Source: Apophysomyces variabilis | Lineage: Eukaryota > Mucoromycota > Mucoromycetes > Mucorales > Mucoraceae | DNA length: 64,000 nucleotides | Reading direction: 5' to 3' | Assembly: GCA_002749535.1 (NCBI GenBank) | Contig: MZZL01000383.1 | Span: 186,001 to 250,000, forward strand | Shown: positions 63,526-64,000 of the stretch, piece after piece | How positions within the stretch are numbered: position 1 is the first letter of the stretch | Layout of the letters: the number at the start of each line of letters is the position of its first letter | Notes under the pieces: generated by a model | Databases searched by the model: none | Told to the model about the DNA's origin: nothing | The model's input: only the letters and a program-made list of their open reading frames with translations | Made by a program: the position numbers and the translations under genes

Positions 63526-64000
63526 AATTCTTTGTCCGTTTCATCGATAACAATTTCATCAGAGCTGTCCATCTCAAGGTCAACATCTGATGGTGTAGAG
63601 TCCACAGTGGGGGCTTGGAAATCAGCAACCGTGAGAGGTTCTGATGCTGGTTTGTTGGAAGAATGACTGGCACGGCGTTGTTGAATATATTGCTCCATTA
63701 TATTCTGCGGGAGGCGAAGGTTGGCTTCCATAGTGGTTATGAAGGCTCGCATAATGCTGTAACCTAAGTGAGCAGGGAGACGGAGACAGGTACGGAGCAT
63801 GCGGTCTTCATAAATCTTGCGAGCCATTTTAGTACGTTCAGTTATGGTACCGGAAGCCAATTTGGGATCACCCAAAATATCTGCATTTGTTGGATCAAAT
63901 GCAGGCTTCACGGGCACCTTGTTTTCAGTCAAGAGACTGACTAGCTCAGACTTGAAGTCTGCGTGAACAAGTAAGGCGATGGTACCACGGGCTGGAAATT
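63522..64000 (-). mobile_element. LINE ORF1-like C-terminus (continues past the window edge)
   Basis: The frame is open from the window edge to a TGA at 63522. About 158 residues are visible: a helical stretch (ITERTKMARKIYEDRMLRTC, MRAFITTMEANLRLPQNIME), then an acidic Ser/Asp-rich tail. Its stop overlaps the ORF2 start as ATGA. The upstream partner of the endonuclease fragment in this position is normally ORF1 (gag-like, RNA-binding). No zinc knuckle is visible in this part. Confidence 0.5.

Overview
This window is nuclear DNA from a filamentous, early-diverging fungus, most probably Mucoromycota. The reasons are the many short spliceosomal introns (mostly 45-60 nt) with GTAAGT-type donors, a fused fungal ARG5,6 arginine gene, ROM2-, SSN6- and TMEM115-type genes, and retention of genes that budding yeast lacks (AFG2B/SPATA5L1, CLPTM1, exportin-7). 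Relics of a Fanzor-like nuclease gene, a Tc1/mariner-like element and a LINE fit the same picture. No bacterial operon, CRISPR array, rRNA or tRNA gene was recognised. Gene models were built by hand from reading frames, splice consensus and family knowledge; exon sums were checked for frame.

Layout, left to right. 0-5.4 kb: the 3' end of an unknown gene, a CLIP-170-type microtubule plus-end protein, and a class I O-methyltransferase. 5.5-16.1 kb is dense: a Mediator-like small protein, MCD4 (GPI-anchor ethanolamine phosphate transferase), divergent AFG2B (AAA ATPase), CLPTM1 and the Sm-G core spliceosomal protein. 16.1-24.1 kb is gene-poor and holds a decayed, intron-containing Fanzor (eukaryotic TnpB-like) gene and unassigned fragments. 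24.1-33 kb: an ODC1-type mitochondrial carrier and exportin-7. 33.2-39.3 kb: the SSN6/CYC8 corepressor, broken by an assembly gap with a false duplication, and TMEM115. 41.6-53.3 kb: a mitochondrial-type PPR protein, a PCL/PHO80-type cyclin, an unknown coiled-coil protein and a ROM1/2-type Rho GEF. 53.3-56.5 kb is mobile-element debris. 56.5-61.2 kb is a divergent arginine-biosynthesis pair, ARG5,6 and ARG1, around a 577-bp promoter with two perfect TGACTCA (Gcn4/CPC1) sites. 61.2-64 kb is gene-poor, with an internally deleted Tc1-like copy and a truncated LINE.

Functional links: ARG5,6 (mitochondrial steps 2 and 3 of ornithine synthesis) and ARG1 (cytosolic argininosuccinate synthase) act in one pathway and share one control region. 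Several other genes are head-to-head with little space between them (MCD4/AFG2B 165 bp, coiled-coil/ROM 167 bp). A recurring oddity is the GC-AG intron: three separate genes (MCD4, SSN6, TMEM115) need a GC donor to keep frame and family homology.
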